A stretch of DNA of 17,530 nucleotides from Fusobacterium sp. (GCF_019012925.1 NZ_JAGIRL010000022.1:1-17530); one strand, 5' to 3'. Counted from the first letter of the stretch, positions 8,801 through 17,127 are shown. The notes: a model not told the origin generated them from the letters alone. Program-made: numbers and translations.

Positions 8801-9807
8801 ACCCTTTTACCTAGTAGATTTTGTCTAAATCTTCCTTGTTTTCCTTTTAACATATCTGATAAAGACTTTAACTCTCTATTGTTTTGAGCAACAACAGGTT
8901 TTCCTCTTCTTCCGTTATCTATTAAAGCGTCCACTGCTTCTTGAAGCATTCTTTTTTCGTTTTTAACAACGATTTCAGGTGCTTTTATCTCTAATAACTT
9001 CTTAAGTCTGTTATTTCTATTGATAACTCTTCTGTATAGATCATTTAAGTCAGAAGTAGCAAATCTTCCTCCATCTAATTGTACCATAGGTCTTAAATCA
9101 GCTGGTATAACTGGAACATTTTTTAATATCATCCATTCAGGTTTGTTGTCTGAAGAGATAAAATCTCTAACTATTTTTAATCTTTTTACAACTTTCTTTC
9201 TTTTTTGTGATGAGCTTACATCATCTAACTCTTTTTCTAATTCTTCTCTTAACTCTTCAAGATTTATCTTTTCAAGAAGTTTTAGTATAGCTTCAGCTCC
9301 CATTAAAGCCTCAAATCTATTTCCATATAACTGTTTGTATAGTTTATACTCTTTTTCAGTTAATATTTTTCCTTCTTTTAAGTTACTCTCTCCAGTCTCT
9401 GTTACTACGTATCTTGCAAAATATAGTACAGATTCCAATTCTTTTGGAGATAATCCTATTATAAGCGACATTTTATTTGGTGTTCCTTTAGAATACCAAA
9501 TATGAGAAACTGGTGCAGCAAGAGAAATGTGTCCCATTCTCTCTCTTCTTACCTTAGATCTAGTTACTTCTACCCCACATTTCTCACAAACTAGTCCCTT
9601 ATATCTCATTCTTTTGTACTTTCCACATCCACATTCCCAATCTTTTGTTGGTCCGAATATCTTTTCACAGAAAAGTCCATCACTTTCTGGATTTAAAGTT
9701 CTATAGTTTATAGTTTCAGGTTTTGTAACCTCTCCATGAGACCATTCTTCGATCTTCTCAGGAGATGCTAATCTAATTCTTATTTTCTCAAAACTTCTAA
9801 TTCCCAT
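5845..9807 (-). CDS. rpoC: DNA-directed RNA polymerase subunit beta'
   Basis: The 1320-residue beta' subunit, which with beta forms the catalytic centre of RNA polymerase. The N-terminal zinc-binding cysteines are Cys59, Cys61, Cys74 and Cys77. The catalytic magnesium loop NADFDGDQM is at residues 447-455 with three Asp. The bridge-helix/trigger-loop side is shown by the [19 protein letters not shown] block, the second zinc site by [13 protein letters not shown], and the far C-terminus by [12 protein letters not shown]. It is shorter than the E. coli protein, without obvious damage. A TTG at 9816 is in frame but only 2 nt from the GGAGG. The ATG at 9807 (MGIRSFEKI) has about 11 nt spacing and matches family starts. 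It follows rpoB after a 111-nt gap with a strong stem. Confidence 0.98.
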   Translation of the reverse strand: MGIRSFEKIRIRLASPEKIEEWSHGEVTKPETINYRTLNPESDGLFCEKIFGPTKDWECGCGKYKRMRYKGLVCEKCGVEVTRSKVRRERMGHISLAAPVSHIWYSKGTPNKMSLIIGLSPKELESVLYFARYVVTETGESNLKEGKILTEKEYKLYKQLYGNRFEALMGAEAILKLLEKINLEELREELEKELDDVSSSQKRKKVVKRLKIVRDFISSDNKPEWMILKNVPVIPADLRPMVQLDGGRFATSDLNDLYRRVINRNNRLKKLLEIKAPEIVVKNEKRMLQEAVDALIDNGRRGKPVVAQNNRELKSLSDMLKGKQGRFRQNLLGKRVDYSARSVIVVGPSLKMNQCGIPKKMALELYKPFIMRELVKRELASNIKTAKKLVEEADDKVWDVIEDVIQDHPVLLNRAPTLHRLSIQAFEPVLIEGKAIRLHPLVCSAFNADFDGDQMAVHLMLSPEAIMEAKLLMLAPNNIISPSNGEPIAVPSQDMVMGCFYMTKERPGSKGEGKAFSNIDQALTAYQNKVIDTHAIIKVRINGEMIETTAGRLMFNELLPEVDKQYNQTFGKSQLKKLIAKLYDEHGFAETAELINNIKNFGYHYGAMAGVSVGIEDLEIPEAKKEILAKADEQVAQIEADYKAGKIINEERYRKTITVWSEATDAVTKAMMDGLDQFNPVYMMANSGARGNISQMRQLAAMRGNMADTQGRIIEVPIKANFREGLTVLEFFMSSHGARKGLADTALRTADSGYLTRRLVDISHEVIVNAEDCGTHQGIEVGELISDGKVIEELKERINGRVLAEDLVFEGEVIATRNTLIGKELIKKIDELGIRKVKIRSPLTCALEKGVCRKCYGMDLSNHKEILLGEAVGVIAAQSIGEPGTQLTMRTFHTGGVATAATVVTGVRAENSGKVAYRDVKILVNEENGDEIVVSQSAKLIIGNYDYEVPSGSILKVKEGQHVEIGETLVTFDPFHIPIIADQDGRIEYRELYVKENYDEKYDVTEFMAIKPVESGDINPRVVVFDTEGNTKGSYTIPFGAYLMVREGEEIKKGQIIAKIIKEGAGTKDITGGLPRVQELFEARNPKGKAMLTEIEGKIEVTGKKKKGMRVILVKSVSDSSDYKEYLVPVGERLVVTDGMLVKAGDKITEGAISPFDVLNIKGLVAAEQFILESVQQVYRDQGVTVNDKHIEIIVKQMFKKVRIVDSGASLFLEDEVVEKRVVELENEKLQALGKPVIKYEPIIQGITKAAVNTGSFISAASFQETTKVLSNAAIEGKVDFLEGLKENVIIGKKIPAGTGFSAYKKIKAKVIEEDLMEQE

Positions 9808-9848
9808 TAAATACAAAGCCTCCTTATTGAGATAAAGCCATAATGATT

Positions 9849-9887
9849 AGAAATAAGCTAAAGAGAGGGACTCCTTAACTTATTTCT
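9849..9887 (-). other. 17-bp RNA stem-loop in the rpoB-rpoC gap, probable processing site
   Basis: The arms 9849-9865 and 9871-9887 pair over all 17 positions (two G-U wobbles in the minus-strand RNA) around a 5-nt loop. Minus-strand arm starts are AGAAATAAG and CTCTTTAGC. There is no U-tract after it, and an essential gene follows, so it is not a terminator. A stem of this length suits an RNase III cut or a stability element that sets rpoC levels. One arm also holds an AAGGAG that would be hidden by pairing. Confidence 0.65.
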
Positions 9888-9918
9888 ATCTTAATATATT
9901 ATATAAATTATTTTTTTA

Positions 9919-12900
9919 TTAATCTTTAAAATCATCTAAAGGTGAGTACTCAGTTAGTACTTCCTCTTTATTTAATTCCTCATCAACATTTATTATATTG
10001 TTTTCTGTGTCGAATAACTCTACATCTAATGCTAATGCTTGGAACTCTTTTAATAAAACTTTGAATGACTCTGGTAGATCAGCTTCTGGCATCTCTTCCC
10101 CTTTGATAATCGCTTCATAAGTTTTAGTTCTTCCAGTAACGTCATCTGATTTTACTGTTAACATCTCTTGAAGTATGTTTGATGCTCCATAAGCTTCTAG
10201 TGCCCAAACCTCCATCTCTCCAAGTCTTTGTCCTCCGAATTGTGCCTTACCTCCTAGTGGTTGTTGAGTTACTAGTGAGTATGGTCCAATAGCTCTCGCG
10301 TGCATCTTATCTTCTACAAGGTGGTGTAGTTTTAACATATACATTCTTCCTACAGTTACAGGGTTATCAAATTTATCTCCTGTTCTTCCATCATAAAGAT
10401 CCACTTTTCCACTTCTAGGGAATCCTAGTTTTTCTAAGTAATCTTTTACTTGCTCTTCTGATGCTCCATCGAATACTGGAGTTGCTATGTGTGTTCCACC
10501 ATTGTAGTTACCCATTGCCATTCCTAAGTGTACCTCTAGTACCTGTCCAATGTTCATACGTGAAGGCACCCCTAGTGGGTTAAGTACAACGTCTAAGTGT
10601 GTTCCATCTGCTAAGAATGGCATATCTTCAGCAGGTAATACTCTTGAAACAACCCCTTTGTTTCCGTGACGTCCTGACATCTTATCTCCAACAGTTATCT
10701 TTCTCTTTTCAGCTACTAATATTTTTATAGCTTTGTTTACACCAGCTTTTAATTCGTCTCCATTCTCTCTTGAAAGCTCAAGAATTTCAACTACTGTACC
10801 TTTAGATCCGTGAGGCATTCTCAATGATGTATCTCTTACATCTCTTGCTTTCTCTCCAAAGATTGCTCTTAGAAGTTTTTCCTCTGCTGGTGGCTCAGTT
10901 TCTCCCTTAGGAGCAGTTTTTCCAACTAATATATCTCCAGGTCCTACTTCAGATCCTACAGTTATAATTCCATTTGCATCTAATTTTCTTAGTGCATCTT
11001 CAGAGATATTAGGGATCTCTCTTGTGATCTCTTCATCTCCTAATTTTGTATTTCTAGCTTCTATTTCATACTCTTCAATATGGATAGATGTAAATACATC
11101 ATCTTTTCTTAATCTATCAGAAATTAGGATCGCGTCCTCGTAGTTATATCCTTCCCAAGGCATGAATGCCATTAGAATATTTCTACCTAGTGCTAAATCT
11201 CCACCTTTAGTAGCTGGACCATCAGCAAGTATGCTTCCTACTTTTACCTCGTCTCCAACTGATACTAATGGAGTTTGATGTAAACACATTGATGCGTTTG
11301 ATCTCTCATAGTTAAGCATTCTATATTTATACTCTTTTCCATTTTCATCTTCAACTATAACTTTACTTGCATCCACATAAACTACTTTACCGTCTACCTT
11401 AGATACAACTAATGCTCCAGAGTCAACAGCAACTTTTCTCTCTAGTCCTGTTCCTATATAAGGAGCTTCTGTTCTTAATAATGGTACTGCTTGTCTTTGC
11501 ATGTTTGATCCCATCAGTGCTCTGTTGGCGTCGTCATGCTCTAGGAATGGTATTAATCCAGCTGATACTGATACCACTTGTTTAGGAGAGATATCTAAGT
11601 AATCAACTTTTTCTCCAGTTATATTAACTATTTCATGTCCAAATCTACAAACAACCTCTCCAAGAAGTTCGTTGTTTTCTCCAATTTTTGTATCGGCTTG
11701 GGCTATGAATAATCCCTCTTCCTCATCTGCTGCTAAGTACTCTATTCTATCAAAGTCAGCTTTTCCATCTACAACTTTTATATATGGAGTTTCAATAAAT
11801 CCATATTTGTTGATCTTAGCATATATAGCTAGTGATCCAATAAGACCGATGTTTGGTCCCTCTGGAGTCTCTATAGGACAGATTCTTCCATAGTGAGAGT
11901 CATGTACGTCTCTAACCTCGAATCCTGCTCTTTCTCTTGATAATCCTCCAGGTCCTAATGCTGAAATTCTTCTCTTATGAGTTAACTCTGATAATGGGTT
12001 TGATTGGTCCATGAACTGTGATAACTGTCCAGATCCAAAGAAATCTAATATCAATGCATTTAGAGGTCTAGTATTTAATAGAGATTGTGGTGTTAATGTT
12101 TCAGAGTCTTGAATAGTCATCTTCTCTCTTACCATTTTTCCCATCTTAGAAAGTCCTGCTTTAATTTGCATTAATAGTAACTCTCCAACTCCTCTAACCC
12201 TTCTATTTGATAGGTTATCTATATCATCAGTATGTCCATTTCCATTATTTAAGTTAATTACATACTTCATAGTAGCGATTATATCTTCTTTTGTTAAAAG
12301 TATCTCATCATCAGCTACATTTAACTTAAGTCTCTTGTTCATTTTGTATCTTCCAACTGGCTCAAGATCATATCTTTGAGGGTTGAAGAACATTTGTCTG
12401 ATAAGTGATTTAGCAGAATCTATAGTTACTAAATCCCCTGGTCTTAATTTTTTAAATACCTCTGTAACAGCTTCTTCTTTTGTTAAAGTTGTATCATTTA
12501 ATACTGTATTAGCTAAAAGTTTGTCTTCAGGTTTAACTTCCCAATAACTTACTTTTTCTACTTTCGCATCAATTAATGTCTCAATTAATGCTTCATCAAT
12601 AACTGCATCTACTTCTGCTATTATCTCTCCAGTCTCTTCATCATAGATATCCTCTTTGATAAAGCTACCTTCAAATTTAGTTCTAAGAACACTTATTAGC
12701 TCTTCTCTATTTTTATATTTTTGGAATATAGGAGTTAATTCTAATTCCTTTGTCTCTAAAAAGTAATCTTTTATCTCTGTATTATTCTCAAAAAAATCAA
12801 TAGCCTTTAAGAATACAGTTGCTAATACTTTTTTCTTTCTGTCAATCTTTACACTAAGGAAATCATTTTTATCAGTTTCAAATTCAAGCCAAGTCCCTTT

Positions 12901-13419
12901 ATAAGGAATAATTTTTCCTGAGAAAAGGTCTTTACCAGTTTGAATGTTGATCTCTTTATTAAATGACACTCCTGGTGATCTATGTAACTGTGATACAACA
13001 ACTCTTTCCGCACCATTTATTACGAAAGTTCCTCTTTCTGTCATAAGTGGTATCTCTCCAAAATATACTAATGATTCTTGTATCTCATTTCCACTCTTTT
13101 TATTTATAAGTCTTAGTCTTACCTTTAGGGAAGCAGAGTAAGTCTTACCTCTTTTTTTACACTCAAGTTCATCATTTAATGGTGGCTCAGCTTCATGTAG
13201 CTCATATGCTACATATTCTAACTTGATATCTCCATTAGAAGATTCAACAGGGAAAATTTCTCTAAAAGCTGATTCTAACCCCTTGTCTTTTCTATTATTT
13301 GGAGCTTCTTTAGCTTGTAGAAAATCTTCATAGGAATCCAATTGGAACTCAAGAAAATGAGGCATAGTTCCTCTCTCTTTTATCCTTCCAAAATTCAATC
13401 TTTCAACGAGTTTCCCCAT
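9919..13419 (-). CDS. rpoB: DNA-directed RNA polymerase subunit beta
   Basis: The 1166-residue beta subunit of RNA polymerase. Recognisable blocks are the N-terminal [17 protein letters not shown], the rifampicin-pocket region near residues 456-500 ([16 protein letters not shown] and [15 protein letters not shown]), [12 protein letters not shown], and the active-centre [12 protein letters not shown] near residue 910. The C-terminal part with [18 protein letters not shown] contacts beta'. The main rifampicin-contact residues (by E. coli comparison Gln513, Asp516, His526, Arg529, Ser531) are all present, so this region gives no sign of target-based resistance. An AAGGGGTG ribosome binding site lies 7 nt before the ATG. 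The 207-nt gap upstream contains a terminator-like hairpin and a long stem that together probably tune rpoBC against the ribosomal protein genes. Confidence 0.98.
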   Translation of the reverse strand: MGKLVERLNFGRIKERGTMPHFLEFQLDSYEDFLQAKEAPNNRKDKGLESAFREIFPVESSNGDIKLEYVAYELHEAEPPLNDELECKKRGKTYSASLKVRLRLINKKSGNEIQESLVYFGEIPLMTERGTFVINGAERVVVSQLHRSPGVSFNKEINIQTGKDLFSGKIIPYKGTWLEFETDKNDFLSVKIDRKKKVLATVFLKAIDFFENNTEIKDYFLETKELELTPIFQKYKNREELISVLRTKFEGSFIKEDIYDEETGEIIAEVDAVIDEALIETLIDAKVEKVSYWEVKPEDKLLANTVLNDTTLTKEEAVTEVFKKLRPGDLVTIDSAKSLIRQMFFNPQRYDLEPVGRYKMNKRLKLNVADDEILLTKEDIIATMKYVINLNNGNGHTDDIDNLSNRRVRGVGELLLMQIKAGLSKMGKMVREKMTIQDSETLTPQSLLNTRPLNALILDFFGSGQLSQFMDQSNPLSELTHKRRISALGPGGLSRERAGFEVRDVHDSHYGRICPIETPEGPNIGLIGSLAIYAKINKYGFIETPYIKVVDGKADFDRIEYLAADEEEGLFIAQADTKIGENNELLGEVVCRFGHEIVNITGEKVDYLDISPKQVVSVSAGLIPFLEHDDANRALMGSNMQRQAVPLLRTEAPYIGTGLERKVAVDSGALVVSKVDGKVVYVDASKVIVEDENGKEYKYRMLNYERSNASMCLHQTPLVSVGDEVKVGSILADGPATKGGDLALGRNILMAFMPWEGYNYEDAILISDRLRKDDVFTSIHIEEYEIEARNTKLGDEEITREIPNISEDALRKLDANGIITVGSEVGPGDILVGKTAPKGETEPPAEEKLLRAIFGEKARDVRDTSLRMPHGSKGTVVEILELSRENGDELKAGVNKAIKILVAEKRKITVGDKMSGRHGNKGVVSRVLPAEDMPFLADGTHLDVVLNPLGVPSRMNIGQVLEVHLGMAMGNYNGGTHIATPVFDGASEEQVKDYLEKLGFPRSGKVDLYDGRTGDKFDNPVTVGRMYMLKLHHLVEDKMHARAIGPYSLVTQQPLGGKAQFGGQRLGEMEVWALEAYGASNILQEMLTVKSDDVTGRTKTYEAIIKGEEMPEADLPESFKVLLKEFQALALDVELFDTENNIINVDEELNKEEVLTEYSPLDDFKD

Positions 13420-13457
13420 TAATTCACACCCCTTATCAATCTTAAAATTTAATACCT

Positions 13458-13498
13458 AATCACTTGAAAATAACAGGCTCATCTATTTCCAAATGATT
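13458..13498 (-). other. Long stem-loop in the rpoB leader, probable RNA processing site
   Basis: Arms 13458-13472 and 13484-13498 pair at all 15 positions in the minus-strand RNA, including two G-U wobbles, around an 11-nt loop. The pairing can be extended outward to about 13452-13504 with one mismatch. No U-tract follows. It lies after the rplL terminator and before rpoB, the place where E. coli has an RNase III site in the equivalent operon. The function is inferred. Confidence 0.6.
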
Positions 13499-13525
13499 AA
13501 TTATCACTTTCCAAAAATAAAAATT

Positions 13526-13531
13526 ATTATA
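13526..13531 (-). promoter_or_regulatory. Isolated TATAAT, possible -10 box of an rpoB promoter
   Basis: A perfect TATAAT on the minus strand lies 15 nt past the U-tract of the rplL terminator. The expected -35 position falls in the terminator stem and U-tract (GCCTTT), a poor match. Without a -35 or a TGn extension in an AT-rich gap the case is weak. Confidence 0.25.
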
Positions 13532-13546
13532 CTTCTAATAATTAGT

Positions 13547-13572
13547 AAAAAGGCACTCTGTTTAAGAGTGCC
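13547..13572. terminator. Intrinsic terminator/attenuator after rplL, usable in both directions
   Basis: GGCACTCT (13552-13559) and AGAGTGCC (13565-13572) form a perfect 8-bp GC-rich stem with a 5-nt loop. On the minus strand it is followed by U5 (13547-13551), fitting partial termination between the L7/L12 gene and rpoB. On the plus strand the same stem is followed by UAU8, so it would also stop antisense transcription. Because rpoBC must be made, read-through or a further promoter is needed. Confidence 0.8.
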
Positions 13573-13626
13573 TATTTTTTTTAACTAAGTTAAGATTTAT
13601 TGCTTAGTCAACAGTTTAAAAGTTAA

Positions 13627-13995
13627 TTACTTAACTTCTACAGTTGCTCCAGCAGCTGTTAACTTCTCTTTTATAGCTTCAGCTTCTTCTTTAGCAACTC
13701 CCTCTTTTAATTTTCCACCGTTGTCTACTAATTCTTTAGCTTCTTTTAATCCTAATCCAGTAATTGCTCTTACTTCTTTGATTACAGCTATTTTATTAGC
13801 TCCTGCGTTTGCTAATATTACGTCAAACTCAGTTTTCTCTTCAGCTGCTGCTGCTCCCTCTCCTGCTACTGCTACTGCTACTGGAGCTGCTGCAGTTACA
13901 CCGAAGTGCTCTTCTAAAGCAGTTACTAATTCTTTTAATTCTAAAACTGTCATAGCTTCTAAATCAGCTATAAATTGCTCTCTATTGAATGCCAT
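13627..13995 (-). CDS. rplL: 50S ribosomal protein L7/L12
   Basis: The 122-residue L7/L12 stalk protein, present as dimers on L10, which recruits translation GTPases. [24 protein letters not shown] is the N-terminal dimerisation part, an Ala/Val/Glu-rich hinge follows (about residues 34-52), and the C-terminal domain has [20 protein letters not shown] and ends in [10 protein letters not shown]. The length is standard. The ribosome binding site GGGAGG stands about 9 nt before the ATG. It follows rplJ after 72 nt of AT-rich sequence and is followed by the terminator-like hairpin that separates it from rpoB. Confidence 0.97.
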   Translation of the reverse strand: MAFNREQFIADLEAMTVLELKELVTALEEHFGVTAAAPVAVAVAGEGAAAAEEKTEFDVILANAGANKIAVIKEVRAITGLGLKEAKELVDNGGKLKEGVAKEEAEAIKEKLTAAGATVEVK

Positions 13996-14067
13996 TTAAA
14001 TTTTCCTCCCTTAATTTTCGAAATTATTATCTTAATGAATTTTTTTTATTATTGAATATTGACCAAA

Positions 14068-14586
14068 TTATTCAGCTGCAGTTTCAGCTTCTTTTTTATC
14101 AGATATTGCCACAGTTGCGTAAGCAAGTTTTCTGATTGGTCCAAGCATTGAGTTAAGTAACATAGAAAGTAATTGATCTCTTGAAGGTAATTTAGCTAGA
14201 GCTTCTACCTCAGTTGCTTCAACTCTTTTTCCTGTTAATACTCCACCTTTAATTTTGAATATATCTTTTTTTGCTTTAGCCTTATCTTTTGCTAAATCAA
14301 AAACTAATTTTGCAGGAGCTACTGGATCATCATATCCAAAAGCGAATGCTGTAGTCCCTTCTAATAAATCATCAAAAGAATCTTCTACTCCAGCTTCTTT
14401 TAATGCTATTTTGAATAATCTGTTTTTTGCAACTAGATATTCAGCACCTGCTTCTCTTACTTTTTTTCTTAATTCAGTTTCCTCGTTAACTGTGATTCCT
14501 TGATAGTCAACTAATACTACTGATTGAGCTTTTCTTATTTTTTCTGCTAGTTCAGCTACTTGTTCGATTTTTGCTTGAGTTGCCAT
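14068..14586 (-). CDS. rplJ: 50S ribosomal protein L10
   Basis: The 172-residue L10, which binds 23S rRNA and carries the L7/L12 dimers in the GTPase stalk. The N-terminal globular domain reads MATQAKIEQVAELAEKI, VVLVDYQGITV and YLVAKNRLFKIAL; KGGVLTGKRV lies in the middle and a helical C-terminal tail holds the L12-binding region. A GTG at 14598 is in frame but lies in the GGAGGTG ribosome binding site, so the ATG at 14586 with about 11 nt spacing is the start. The family autoregulates through its own leader RNA, which is visible just upstream. Confidence 0.97.
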   Translation of the reverse strand: MATQAKIEQVAELAEKIRKAQSVVLVDYQGITVNEETELRKKVREAGAEYLVAKNRLFKIALKEAGVEDSFDDLLEGTTAFAFGYDDPVAPAKLVFDLAKDKAKAKKDIFKIKGGVLTGKRVEATEVEALAKLPSRDQLLSMLLNSMLGPIRKLAYATVAISDKKEAETAAE

Positions 14587-14612
14587 TCTTTGATTCACCT
14601 CCTCTTTTTTCT

Positions 14613-14736
14613 AAAAATTACCTCCGTGCCAAAGGTTAGGAACGGAGGTTGTAATCAAACTATGAGGCTAGCGAAACCTTATTCCAACCTCGGTAGGATA
14701 CTTTAAGGTTCACAACCACCTACGGTCTTTGGTTTG
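14613..14736 (-). promoter_or_regulatory. L10 leader (autoregulatory rplJL leader RNA) with terminator-like hairpin
   Basis: The gap between rplA and rplJ transcribes into a structured RNA. Its 5' part has the CCAAAGACCGTAGGTGG type segment and its partner CCTACCGAGG, as in the ribosomal protein L10 leader family, which binds the L10-L12 complex. The 3' part ends in ACCTCCGT (14642-14649) pairing with ACGGAGGT (14620-14627) and then U5 (14613-14617), a plausible terminator stem. The design suggests that excess L10-L12 promotes premature termination before rplJ. Recognition is by eye from conserved segments; the exact fold was not computed. Confidence 0.8.
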
Positions 14737-14753
14737 GATCTATATTAAATTAT

Positions 14754-15461
14754 TTATCCAACGTATTTTGCTACTAATGCAGGGTCCATTTTTATTCCAG
14801 GTCCCATAGTTAGTGATACAGCAACAGTTCTTAAGTATTGTCCTTTTGAAGTTGCTGGTTTTAATCTTGTGATTTGATCTAAGAAAGCTTTGAAGTTCTC
14901 TTCAATTTTCTCAGGTGCGAAATCTGCTTTACCAATTGGTACATGAATTGATCCTAATTTGTCAACTCTGAATGCTAATTTACCTTTTTTGAATTCAGAT
15001 ACTGCTTCTGCAATGTTTGGAGTTACAGTTCCTGATTTAGGGTTAGGCATTAATCCTTTAGTTCCTAGGATTTTTCCTAATCTTCCTAATTTAGGCATCA
15101 TGTCAGGAGTAGCGATTACTAAATCGAAATCAAGCCATCCTTGTTGAATTTGGTTTATATATTCCTCAGCTCCTGCATAATCTGCACCAGCTGCTAAAGC
15201 CTTCTCAATGTTAGCTCCTGAAGTTATTGCTAATACTTTTACAGTTTTTCCAGTTCCGTGAGGTAATACAACTGTTCCTCTAACTTGTTGGTCAGCATGT
15301 CTAGGATCTACTCCTAATCTTAATGCTACTTCTACTGTTTCAGTAAATTTAGCTGTTCTAGTTTTTAATACTAGATCTAAAGCTTCTTTTACTTCATAAA
15401 GCTTTCCAGTTTCTACTAACTTAGCTATTTCTAAGTATTTTTTTCCTCTATGTTTTGCCAT
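14754..15461 (-). CDS. rplA: 50S ribosomal protein L1
   Basis: The 235-residue L1, which forms the mobile L1 stalk near the exit site and is a classical translational repressor of the L11 operon. The start [11 protein letters not shown] and internal blocks [54 protein letters not shown] and the C-terminal TMGPGIKMD are diagnostic. The frame is open 15 codons upstream, but that stretch is the RNA element before the gene. The ATG at 15461 has GGGAGG about 10 nt upstream. It lies 88 nt after rplK, a gap filled largely by a putative L1-binding hairpin. Confidence 0.97.
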   Translation of the reverse strand: MAKHRGKKYLEIAKLVETGKLYEVKEALDLVLKTRTAKFTETVEVALRLGVDPRHADQQVRGTVVLPHGTGKTVKVLAITSGANIEKALAAGADYAGAEEYINQIQQGWLDFDLVIATPDMMPKLGRLGKILGTKGLMPNPKSGTVTPNIAEAVSEFKKGKLAFRVDKLGSIHVPIGKADFAPEKIEENFKAFLDQITRLKPATSKGQYLRTVAVSLTMGPGIKMDPALVAKYVG

Positions 15462-15480
15462 GTTTAATTTTCCTCCCTTT

Positions 15481-15506
15481 GTGGTGATGCGGATGCCTCC
15501 TACCAC
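15481..15506 (-). promoter_or_regulatory. Putative L1-binding mRNA element before rplA
   Basis: A 26-nt minus-strand element begins GUGG, ends CCAC and encloses a short inner helix (GAGGC with GCAUC, one mismatch) after a UAG bulge. It ends 20 nt before the rplA start, right before the ribosome binding site. It matches the element ahead of rplK at 18 of 26 positions with the same layout. L1 is known to repress its own operon by binding mRNA that mimics its rRNA site; that this hairpin is the site is inferred. Confidence 0.6.
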
Positions 15507-15549
15507 TTAATATAGAGTGGCTCGATTAGCCATCTCCCAAACAAATTAA

Positions 15550-15975
15550 TTAGTCTACTATTTTTATTCCCATTGATCTTGCTGATCCAGCTATTATTCT
15601 CATAGCTGCTTCTACTGATCCTGCGTTTAAGTCAGGCATTTTAGTTTCAGCGATCTCTTTTAATTTAGCTGTTGTAATTTGTCCAGCAACTTCTTTTTTA
15701 GAGTTCTTAGCTGCTGATTGGATTCCTGCTGCTTTCTTTAGTAAGTCTGATGCAGGTGGAGTTTTTAATATAAATGTGAAACTTCTATCGTTATAAACAG
15801 AAATCTCAACTGGGATTATCCATCCTGATTTATCTTGAGTTTTTGCATTGAATGCTTTACAGAATTCCATAATGTTTACTCCGTGAGCTCCTAATGCTGG
15901 TCCAACTGGTGGAGCTGGGTTAGCTTTACCTGCTGGTAATTGTAGTTTTATTAATTTAATTACTTCTTTTGCCAT
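15550..15975 (-). CDS. rplK: 50S ribosomal protein L11
   Basis: The 141-residue L11 of the GTPase-associated centre. It binds 23S rRNA there and is needed for RelA activation and thiopeptide action. The N-terminal block [21 protein letters not shown] and the [15 protein letters not shown] segment are diagnostic, as are [14 protein letters not shown] and the C-terminal [13 protein letters not shown] with the rRNA-binding helices. The length is standard. GGAGGTG stands about 13 nt before the ATG, slightly far. It follows nusG after 64 nt that contain the first putative L1-binding hairpin, so rplK and rplA are probably both under L1 control. Confidence 0.97.
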   Translation of the reverse strand: MAKEVIKLIKLQLPAGKANPAPPVGPALGAHGVNIMEFCKAFNAKTQDKSGWIIPVEISVYNDRSFTFILKTPPASDLLKKAAGIQSAAKNSKKEVAGQITTAKLKEIAETKMPDLNAGSVEAAMRIIAGSARSMGIKIVD

Positions 15976-16003
15976 TTTTTAAAATTACACCTCCGAAAAA
16001 TGT

Positions 16004-16029
16004 GTGGTAATGACGGTGTCATCTCCCAC
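16004..16029 (-). promoter_or_regulatory. Putative L1-binding mRNA element before rplK
   Basis: A 26-nt minus-strand hairpin with outer GUGG/CCAC, a GAG bulge and an inner perfect AUGAC/GUCAU stem. It ends 29 nt before the rplK ATG, with the GGAGGUG ribosome binding site in between. It shares layout and 18 of 26 bases with the element before rplA. Placement before the first gene of the L11-L1 pair is where L1 autoregulation acts in other bacteria. Confidence 0.6.
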
Positions 16030-16039
16030 TAACAAGGCA

Positions 16040-16639
16040 TTACGCCTTTTGAACACTGTCAAAATCTACTTCTACTGGAGTCATTCTTCCAAACATTTCG
16101 ATCATGACTTTTGCTTTCTTATGTTCCATATCTATTTCAGCTACTTTACCCTCTTGATCAGCAAAACCACCGTTAAGTACTTTTACATAATCACCTACAG
16201 CAAAGTTAATTTTTATTACTTCTTTGATCTCTTTTTCTTCCTCAGTAAGATCTAAACCTATGACATTAAATATGTTCATAACTTCTTCATCTTCCATTGG
16301 AATAGGATCAGATCCAACTCCTACGAATCCTGTTACACCATTTGTATTTCTAACTACATACCAAGCATCAGAATCAACTCTAAAGTTAATCCCTTCATTA
16401 CTTTCCTCTCTTGTAGCTACCATTTCTAGCATTACATATCCAGGAAATATCTTTCTGGCAACAGTTTTCTTTTTTCCTCTTACTTCTTCAATAGTCTCTT
16501 CTTCTGGAACAAGAATCTTTGTAACAATATCTCCCATTCCAAGAGTTTCTATTTTCTGCTCAAGGTCTGTTTTAACTTTTTTCTCATACCCTGAATAAGT
16601 ATGAATCATAAACCATTTTTTTACTAAGGTTTTTTCCAT
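16040..16639 (-). CDS. nusG: Transcription termination/antitermination factor NusG
   Basis: The 199-residue NusG, which binds the beta' clamp helices of RNA polymerase, affects pausing and links transcription to Rho or to ribosomes through S10. The NGN domain opens with KWFMIHTYSGYEKKV (residues 8-22), includes IFPGYVMLEM (64-73) and the WYVVRNTNGVTGFVG segment (93-107). The C-terminal KOW domain is FAVGDYVKVLNGGFADQEG (146-164). Residues 130-145 form an acidic linker. GGAGG stands 9 nt before the ATG and is supplied by the last codons of secE, so secE and nusG are tightly coupled. Confidence 0.97.
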   Translation of the reverse strand: MEKTLVKKWFMIHTYSGYEKKVKTDLEQKIETLGMGDIVTKILVPEEETIEEVRGKKKTVARKIFPGYVMLEMVATREESNEGINFRVDSDAWYVVRNTNGVTGFVGVGSDPIPMEDEEVMNIFNVIGLDLTEEEKEIKEVIKINFAVGDYVKVLNGGFADQEGKVAEIDMEHKKAKVMIEMFGRMTPVEVDFDSVQKA

Positions 16640-16644
16640 ATTTA

Positions 16645-16827
16645 TTATCCTCCAAAGAGAGATACCAAAATTTTTAATAGTCTAGAAGCAATCAAATCAA
16701 AAACTCCCAAATATATACTAAGTATTAAGCTCATTGCTATTACCCAAAGAGTAGAATTTTTAATTTCCTCCTTGTTAGGCCATTGAACTTTGGAATACTC
16801 CATTTTTATTCCTTGAAAAAGATTCAT
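16645..16827 (-). CDS. secE: Preprotein translocase subunit SecE
   Basis: A 60-residue, single-spanning SecE, the clamp that stabilises SecY in the protein-export channel. The cytoplasmic part has the conserved MEYSKVQWPNKEEI, followed by one hydrophobic transmembrane helix (about residues 27-52) and a short tail LFGG. Short SecE proteins with one helix are usual outside the enterobacteria. An upstream-extended frame reaches into the tRNA gene and is not real; the ATG at 16827 has AAAGGTGAT 5 nt before it. The stop lies 5 nt before nusG. Confidence 0.95.
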   Translation of the reverse strand: MNLFQGIKMEYSKVQWPNKEEIKNSTLWVIAMSLILSIYLGVFDLIASRLLKILVSLFGG

Positions 16828-16861
16828 GCGATCACCTTTTGATTCGACATTATAAAAAAAA

Positions 16862-16937
16862 TGGCAGGTCAAGAGGGACTCGAACCCCCAACCCTCGGTT
16901 TTGGAGACCGATGCTCTACCAATTGAGCCATTGACCT
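16862..16937 (-). tRNA. trnW: tRNA-Trp, anticodon CCA
   Basis: A full 76-nt cloverleaf: 7-bp acceptor AGGTCAA/TTGACCT, D-arm GCTC/GAGC, anticodon stem TCGGT/ACCGA with loop CTCCAAA giving anticodon CCA, T-arm with TTCGAGT and an encoded 3' CCA. It lies inside the rpmG-secE operon, 23 nt after rpmG and 34 nt before secE, so it must be cut out of an mRNA. Eight U residues follow the CCA directly. Confidence 0.97.
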
Positions 16938-16960
16938 GCACGTTGTAAAAACTAAACTAA

Positions 16961-17113
16961 TTATTTCTTAGTTTCTTTATGTAAAGTAACTTTTTTGTCC
17001 CACTTACAGTATTTATTAATTTCTAATCTTTCTGTAGTATTCTTTTTATTTTTTGATGTGCTATAGTTTCTTCTTTTGCACTCTGTACATTCTAATTGAA
17101 TATTTACTCTCAA
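16961..17113 (-). CDS. rpmG: 50S ribosomal protein L33
   Basis: A 50-residue L33 of the large subunit, clear from [32 protein letters not shown] and the terminal [10 protein letters not shown] take TTG at 17113 as the start because GGAGG (17121-17125) precedes it by 7 nt and the product then begins MRVNIQLEC as family members do. An in-frame ATG at 17131 would add six residues encoded by the ribosome binding site itself. The zinc ribbon is incomplete: Cys9, Cys12 and Cys36 are present but the fourth position is Asp39. It is the first gene of the operon that continues with tRNA-Trp, secE and nusG, and has its own promoter just after the rRNA operon. Confidence 0.93.
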   Translation of the reverse strand: MRVNIQLECTECKRRNYSTSKNKKNTTERLEINKYCKWDKKVTLHKETKK

Positions 17114-17127
17114 TTCTACACCTCCAC

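Noticed and set aside
9020..9505. 161-codon plus-strand ORF opposite rpoC
   Set aside because: It is antisense to a conserved part of beta', has no ribosome binding site of note and a composition expected of the complement of a coding frame. The same holds for plus-strand ORFs at 693-965, 1026-1289, 6092-6442, 16224-16598 and others.
11900..12060. Possible rifampicin-resistance changes in RpoB
   Set aside because: The residues that usually mutate are all wild type by comparison with E. coli; the differences seen (Gly and Ser at two flanking positions) are not known resistance sites to me.
13581..13611. 9-bp stem just after rplL
   Set aside because: One wobble, a 13-nt AT-rich loop and no U-tract on the coding strand. 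Pairing of this quality is common in such AT-rich DNA.
16849..16854. TATAAT between tRNA-Trp and secE as a secE promoter
   Set aside because: The matching -35 would fall in the tRNA T-arm (CCCTCT), a non-consensus sequence, and there is no TGn extension.
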